Shown in pieces: positions 4,819 to 7,068 of a stretch of DNA of 7,068 bases. The stretch spans positions 1 to 7,068 of the forward strand of contig JANOET010000199.1 in NCBI GenBank assembly GCA_031413415.1. Reading direction: 5' to 3'. Below the pieces are notes generated by a model. That model was not told the origin of the DNA. It did no database searches and worked only from the letters and a program-made list of their open reading frames with translations. This DNA comes from UBA668 sp031413415 (GTDB lineage Bacteria; Actinomycetota; Acidimicrobiia; Acidimicrobiales; Ilumatobacteraceae). Made by a program: the position numbers and the translations under genes. The stretch's first letter is position 1. Every line of letters starts with the position of its first letter.

Positions 4819-5388
4819 TCAGTCGTCGCCGAGCCAGCGATCGGCGTGTTCCAGCAGGAACAGGCTGACGTCGCGGCAGCGATCGAGCGTGTCGCAGAAC
4901 GCCTTGTCGTTGGCGAGGTACACGTCGGCGAGATCGATGGGGATGCGCGCCGTCATGCTGAGGCTGCGTTCGGGTGCGTCGGTGACGGCGGCGAAGCTGT
5001 CGATGGCCGAGACCTCGACCGGCAGGGCGATGCCGCCCACCCCGGCCAGGTCCGTTGCCAACACCAACAGGTCGGGCGGCTCCGGCAGCGGTGGCAGCGT
5101 CCAGGTGAAGATCAGTGGGAACGTGAACCCGGTGGGCGGGTCGTCCTCGGGGTCGGGCAGCTTCAGCACCTCGTCCTCGAAACCGAGCAGGGCGCGCGGG
5201 TCGACCTCGAGCGAGAGATGAAGGTCGATGGGCCCGTTGCACGCCTCTTCGGGGTGGAGGTCGACCTCCCACAGTTGGCGCAGCGAGTAGGTCTCGACGA
5301 AGTGCCGTTCGTCGTGCACGTGGAACCCATGGTCCACGGCGTGCCCCTTCAGATCGGCGACGAACCCGGCAACATCGATGACGGCCAC
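4819..5388 (-). CDS. Hypothetical protein, 189 aa
   Basis: A soluble 189-aa protein of no family I recognise. It has a mixed alpha/beta N-terminus (VAGFVADLKGHAVDHGF), several acidic-proline loops (LPDPEDDPP and PPLPEPPD), a central hydrophobic strand region (FTFPLIFTWTLPPL), and a C-terminal helix ending LFLLEHADRWLGDD. No signal peptide or membrane span is evident. GTG 5388 is taken as the start: upstream codons run antisense through the phosphatase gene, and TAGCCT lies 8 bases upstream as a possible leaderless -10. It is divergent from the inositol-monophosphatase-family gene with only 27 bp between starts. It leads into the histidine-tailed acidic gene 20 bp downstream, so the two probably form an operon. 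Confidence 0.72.
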   Translation of the reverse strand: MAVIDVAGFVADLKGHAVDHGFHVHDERHFVETYSLRQLWEVDLHPEEACNGPIDLHLSLEVDPRALLGFEDEVLKLPDPEDDPPTGFTFPLIFTWTLPPLPEPPDLLVLATDLAGVGGIALPVEVSAIDSFAAVTDAPERSLSMTARIPIDLADVYLANDKAFCDTLDRCRDVSLFLLEHADRWLGDD

Positions 5389-5406
5389 GAGGGGGCAGGC
5401 TACCGT
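5378..5406. promoter_or_regulatory. Bidirectional promoter between 5388 and 5416 genes
   Basis: On the plus strand ATGACG (5378-5383), a 17-bp spacer and TACCGT (5401-5406) make a sigma-70-like promoter whose start would fall within a few bases of ATG 5416. On the minus strand TAGCCT (5402-5397) uses the same central TA and points to GTG 5388, but I see no good -35 for it. Both messages would be leaderless or nearly so, matching the absence of Shine-Dalgarno sequences at both starts. Confidence 0.5.
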
Positions 5407-5415
5407 GCAGCCCCG

Positions 5416-6159
5416 ATGAACCCCGACCGACTTGGGCTCCTGCACGAGGTGGCCGACGCCGTTGCCGCCGCGTTCGCGGACGTACGCGACTTCGGCCCGT
5501 CGGGTCACCGTGATGGCCAGTACACGCTGGACGTGGTGGCCAACGATGCCGCGCTGCCGTTGTTGCGCGCGGCCGGTCTGGGCGTGCTGTCGGAGGAGAG
5601 CGAGTTCGAGCCAGGCAGCACCGGTGAGGTGGTGGTCATCGACCCGATCGATGGCAGCACCAATGCCAGTCGCGGCCTGCCCTGGTTCGCGACCGCGATG
5701 TGTGTGGTCGATGCCGATGGGCCGTCCGTGGCGTTGGTGGTGAATCAGGCCAGCGGCGACCGATTCTGGGCGACCCGCGGCGGGGGAGCGTTCCGCAACG
5801 GCGCGACCATCGCGCCGTCGCGCTGCACCGATGTCGCGCAGTCCGTCGTCGGGCTGAACGGCCTGCCGCCGCGGCCGCTCGGCTACCAGCAGAGCCGTGT
5901 CTACGGCGCCGTCGCGCTCGACCTGTGCATGGTGGCGTGCGGTGTGCTCGACGGGTACGTCGACTGCGACGACCGGGGCGAAGGCGCGCACGGCGTGTGG
6001 GACTATGCGGCGAGCCTGCTCATCTGTCGTGAGGCCGGTGCCTCGGTCGTGGACCTCCACGGCCGGGACCTCGTGCACCTGGTGCACGACGAGCGCCGAA
6101 CTCCGGTCGCCGCGGGGACACCCGAACTGCTGGAGGCGCTGCTCGAGGCGCGCAGGTAG
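5416..6159 (+). CDS. Inositol monophosphatase family phosphatase
   Basis: A 247-aa Mg-dependent sugar/inositol phosphate phosphatase of the IMPase/FBPase superfamily, cytoplasmic. Metal site residues are visible. The loop GVLSEESEF holds the catalytic glutamates E60/E61. DPIDGSTN (D76, D79, G80, S81, T82) is motif A, in the variant where T replaces the more usual DPIDGTxN spacing by one Ser. The C-terminal motif WDYAAS (W195, D196) is motif B, preceded by a GAHGV helix start. RYEYTLDVV-like QYTLDVVAND provides the N-terminal D/T region. The length is normal for the family. The substrate cannot be fixed from sequence: myo-inositol-1-phosphate, histidinol phosphate and fructose-1,6-bisphosphate are all handled by relatives. 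ATG 5416 is supported by a consensus-spaced promoter giving a near-leaderless message. It ends 19 bp before tRNA-Val on the same strand. Confidence 0.9.
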   Translation: MNPDRLGLLHEVADAVAAAFADVRDFGPSGHRDGQYTLDVVANDAALPLLRAAGLGVLSEESEFEPGSTGEVVVIDPIDGSTNASRGLPWFATAMCVVDADGPSVALVVNQASGDRFWATRGGGAFRNGATIAPSRCTDVAQSVVGLNGLPPRPLGYQQSRVYGAVALDLCMVACGVLDGYVDCDDRGEGAHGVWDYAASLLICREAGASVVDLHGRDLVHLVHDERRTPVAAGTPELLEALLEARR

Positions 6160-6178
6160 GCTCGGCATCCCGTTCGCG

Positions 6179-6251
6179 GGGCGTATAGCTCAGTTGGTAG
6201 AGCACTGCCCTTACAAGGCAATGGTCGGGGGTTCGAGTCCCTCTGCGCCCA
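6179..6251 (+). tRNA. tRNA-Val (anticodon TAC)
   Basis: A complete 73-nt cloverleaf. The acceptor stem GGGCGTA pairs with TGCGCCC (one G-T wobble). The D arm is GCTC/GAGC. The anticodon arm is CTGCC-CTTACAA-GGCAA, with a C-A mismatch at its outer pair. The T arm is GGGGG-TTCGAGT-CCCTC, and the discriminator is A6251. The loop CTTACAA gives anticodon TAC, valine. The 3' CCA is not encoded (ACCC follows). The integrase-like ORF directly downstream suggests this gene served as an attachment site. Confidence 0.95.
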
Positions 6252-6285
6252 CCCTTTGACCTGCGGAATTGTGCACTGTCTCACC

Positions 6286-6328
6286 GAAATGAACACGCGA
6301 GGTTCTCGGTCGCGCCTATGTTCATTTC
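6286..6328. repeat. Long inverted repeat overlapping the HNH-integrase start
   Basis: GAAATGAACA (6286-6295) is matched exactly by TGTTCATTTC (6319-6328). Directly inside, CGCGA (6296-6300) pairs with TCGCG (6310-6314), giving 15 pairs with a 9-nt loop and a 4-nt bulge. It covers ATG 6318 and ends just before ATG 6330. As DNA it could be an operator or recombinase site near the tRNA end. As RNA it could bury the start region. It is not a convincing terminator for the tRNA, because no T-run follows. Confidence 0.55.
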
Positions 6329-6851
6329 CATGACCCCCGTGTGCAAAATCTGCGGAGCGCCCGCCGCCTGCCTTCGACTGTGCGCCGACCACTACCGCGA
6401 ACGACGCGAGCTCGAGTTCTGGGGCCTGGTCGACAAGGACGACCCCGACGGATGTTGGCTGTGGCTCGGCAAGCAAAGGATGGGCTACGGCGTCTTCAGC
6501 TATGGCGGATTCCCGAAACGCGAACAGCGGGCGCATCGCGTCGCGTACATCTGGCTGCACGGGTCGATTCCCGAGGGCCTCGTGCTCGACCATCGGTGTG
6601 AGGTCAAGCACTGCGTCAACCCAGCGCACCTCGAGCCGGTGACGAACACCGAGAACATCAGGCGGGCCTGGGCAGGCCAGCCAGATACCGAGTCGGTGCA
6701 CCGCCGCCGTCGCGTGTACGGCTCGGGTTCGATGGTCGAGGCCCGCCCTGGCGTGTGGAAGCTGCGTTGGCACACGGGGGTCGACCCGTTCACCGGGAAG
6801 CGCACGCAGCGCCAGGAGACCCACCACGGTCCCAGGTTTTCGCTATTGTAA
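6318..6851 (+). pseudogene. Zinc-finger/HNH nuclease fused to truncated tyrosine-integrase arm domain
   Basis: A 177-aa ORF with three recognisable parts. Residues 9-25 (CKICG...LCADH) form a C-x2-C...C-x2-H zinc knuckle. Residues 44-116 form an HNH_3-type nuclease domain (CWLWLG...HRVAYIWLHG...LVLDHRC...CVNPAHLEPVT), with H92, N101 and H104 as the HNH residues. Residues 135-173 (GSGSMVEARPGVWKLRW, then DPFTGKRTQRQET) look like the N-terminal arm-type DNA-binding segment of actinobacterial phage-type integrases. The core-binding and catalytic domains (R...H-x-x-R...Y) are missing: the frame ends GPRFSLL at a composition break near 6836. ATG 6330 (MTPVCKICG) is an equally good start, and neither has a clear ribosome site. 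It sits 66 bp behind tRNA-Val, the classic integrase position. Alternatively it is a complete HNH protein with an AP2-like tail. Confidence 0.7.
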
Positions 6852-6852
6852 A
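6832..6852. other. Composition and gene-content junction
   Basis: At about 6836 the integrase-type reading stops making sense and the high-GC sequence gives way to about 56% G+C (127 of 228 bases from 6841 to the end), against about 72% in sampled lines such as 6721-6780. A minus-strand permease fragment also loses its family pattern close to this point. Two broken genes meeting head to head mark a DNA junction, either natural or an artefact of assembly. Confidence 0.55.
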
Positions 6853-7068
6853 GCTACCTTGCATGCCGTCGCCACTGCTGCGGGATACATAATCTCAATC
6901 AAATGCTCGCGCAAGTCGGCCACGATTCGATCGGCTTCCTTGGGATCGTGGCACTTGACGAGGTAGTAACTCGTGTTGCCGGACGGAACCTGCATGCGAA
7001 TCAAGCTGCGGGCGGTTTCCCGCGAGCAGAAGATGTAGGGGCCCGCCAACGACTTAAGTCCTTTGACA
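6843..7068 (-). pseudogene. Fragment of FtsX/MacB-like ABC transporter permease
   Basis: The frame is open from the right edge of the window (entering as VKGLKSLAGPYIFC) to a stop at 6843, so TTG 7049 need not be a real start. The readable part (AGPYIFCSRETARSLI, then TSYYLVKCHDPKEADRIVADLREHL) resembles the periplasmic core region of FtsX/MacB/DevC-type permeases. These typically have a 'Y.F.(S/T)LE.A' strand and a 'YYLV+..pGaD...V...L...L' strand-helix. After LREHL the pattern fades into about 18 unrelated residues (MYPAAVATACKVALQ) and stops, so the C-terminal membrane helices are missing. With its lower G+C it probably derives from another genome region or organism. The identification is a family resemblance only. 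Confidence 0.45.

Noticed and set aside
3770..5221. 483-aa plus-strand frame
   Set aside because: It runs antisense through four minus-strand genes, including the peroxidase and cold-shock genes, and across their intergenic hairpin. A shadow of high-GC codon bias.
5389..6168. Upstream extension of the 189-aa minus-strand gene to 449 aa
   Set aside because: The added part is antisense to the inositol-monophosphatase-family gene with its intact DPIDGST and WDYAA motifs.
6252..6254. Encoded CCA end of tRNA-Val
   Set aside because: The bases after the discriminator A6251 are CCC, so CCA must be added after transcription.
1..7068. CRISPR array, complete insertion sequence or retinal/carotenoid synthesis genes
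   Set aside because: No regularly spaced repeats beyond the short operator, no transposase frame, and no blh or crt-like motifs were found on either strand.

Overview
The window is high-GC DNA with several GTG starts, start codons that often lack a clear Shine-Dalgarno, and candidate leaderless promoters. Together with the gene content this suggests an aquatic actinomycete, most plausibly a member of the Acidimicrobiia (Ilumatobacter-like). The taxonomic call is an inference from style and protein resemblance, not from a marker gene.

The centre of interest is 168-3255. A microbial rhodopsin gene on the minus strand (736-1551) has every residue of a green-absorbing outward proton pump plus the glycine that opens a carotenoid-antenna window. 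It is transcribed away from a gene on the plus strand (1664-2485) for a CarH/LitR-type vitamin-B12 photoreceptor repressor. The two share a 112-bp AT-rich intergenic region carrying tandem 10-bp repeats. In known CarH proteins, adenosylcobalamin in the dark holds a DNA-binding tetramer, and light breaks the Co-C bond and releases the DNA. The arrangement therefore suggests that a light sensor gates production of a light-driven pump. Behind the regulator lie two tiny membrane-protein genes (2495-2704, 2701-2838; 4-bp overlap) and msrB (2857-3255, methionine sulfoxide repair), spaced like one operon. Behind the rhodopsin come an 18-bp perfect hairpin and an NTF2/SnoaL-like gene (168-656). No retinal or carotenoid synthesis gene is in the window, so the chromophores must come from elsewhere.

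The middle (3307-6159) is ordinary chromosome: a small unknown protein, a thioredoxin-type glutathione peroxidase, a cold-shock protein with a UUCG-loop terminator, an acidic protein with a histidine-rich tail, an unknown 189-aa protein, and an inositol-monophosphatase-family phosphatase. The last two are divergent and appear to share a bidirectional promoter.

The right end looks mobile. tRNA-Val(TAC) at 6179-6251 is followed by an ORF that fuses a zinc-finger/HNH nuclease to the N-terminal arm-binding segment of a tyrosine integrase. This ORF breaks off near 6836. Beyond that, G+C falls to about 56% and a broken ABC-transporter permease fragment runs in from the right edge. The double truncation marks either a recombination junction or an assembly chimera.
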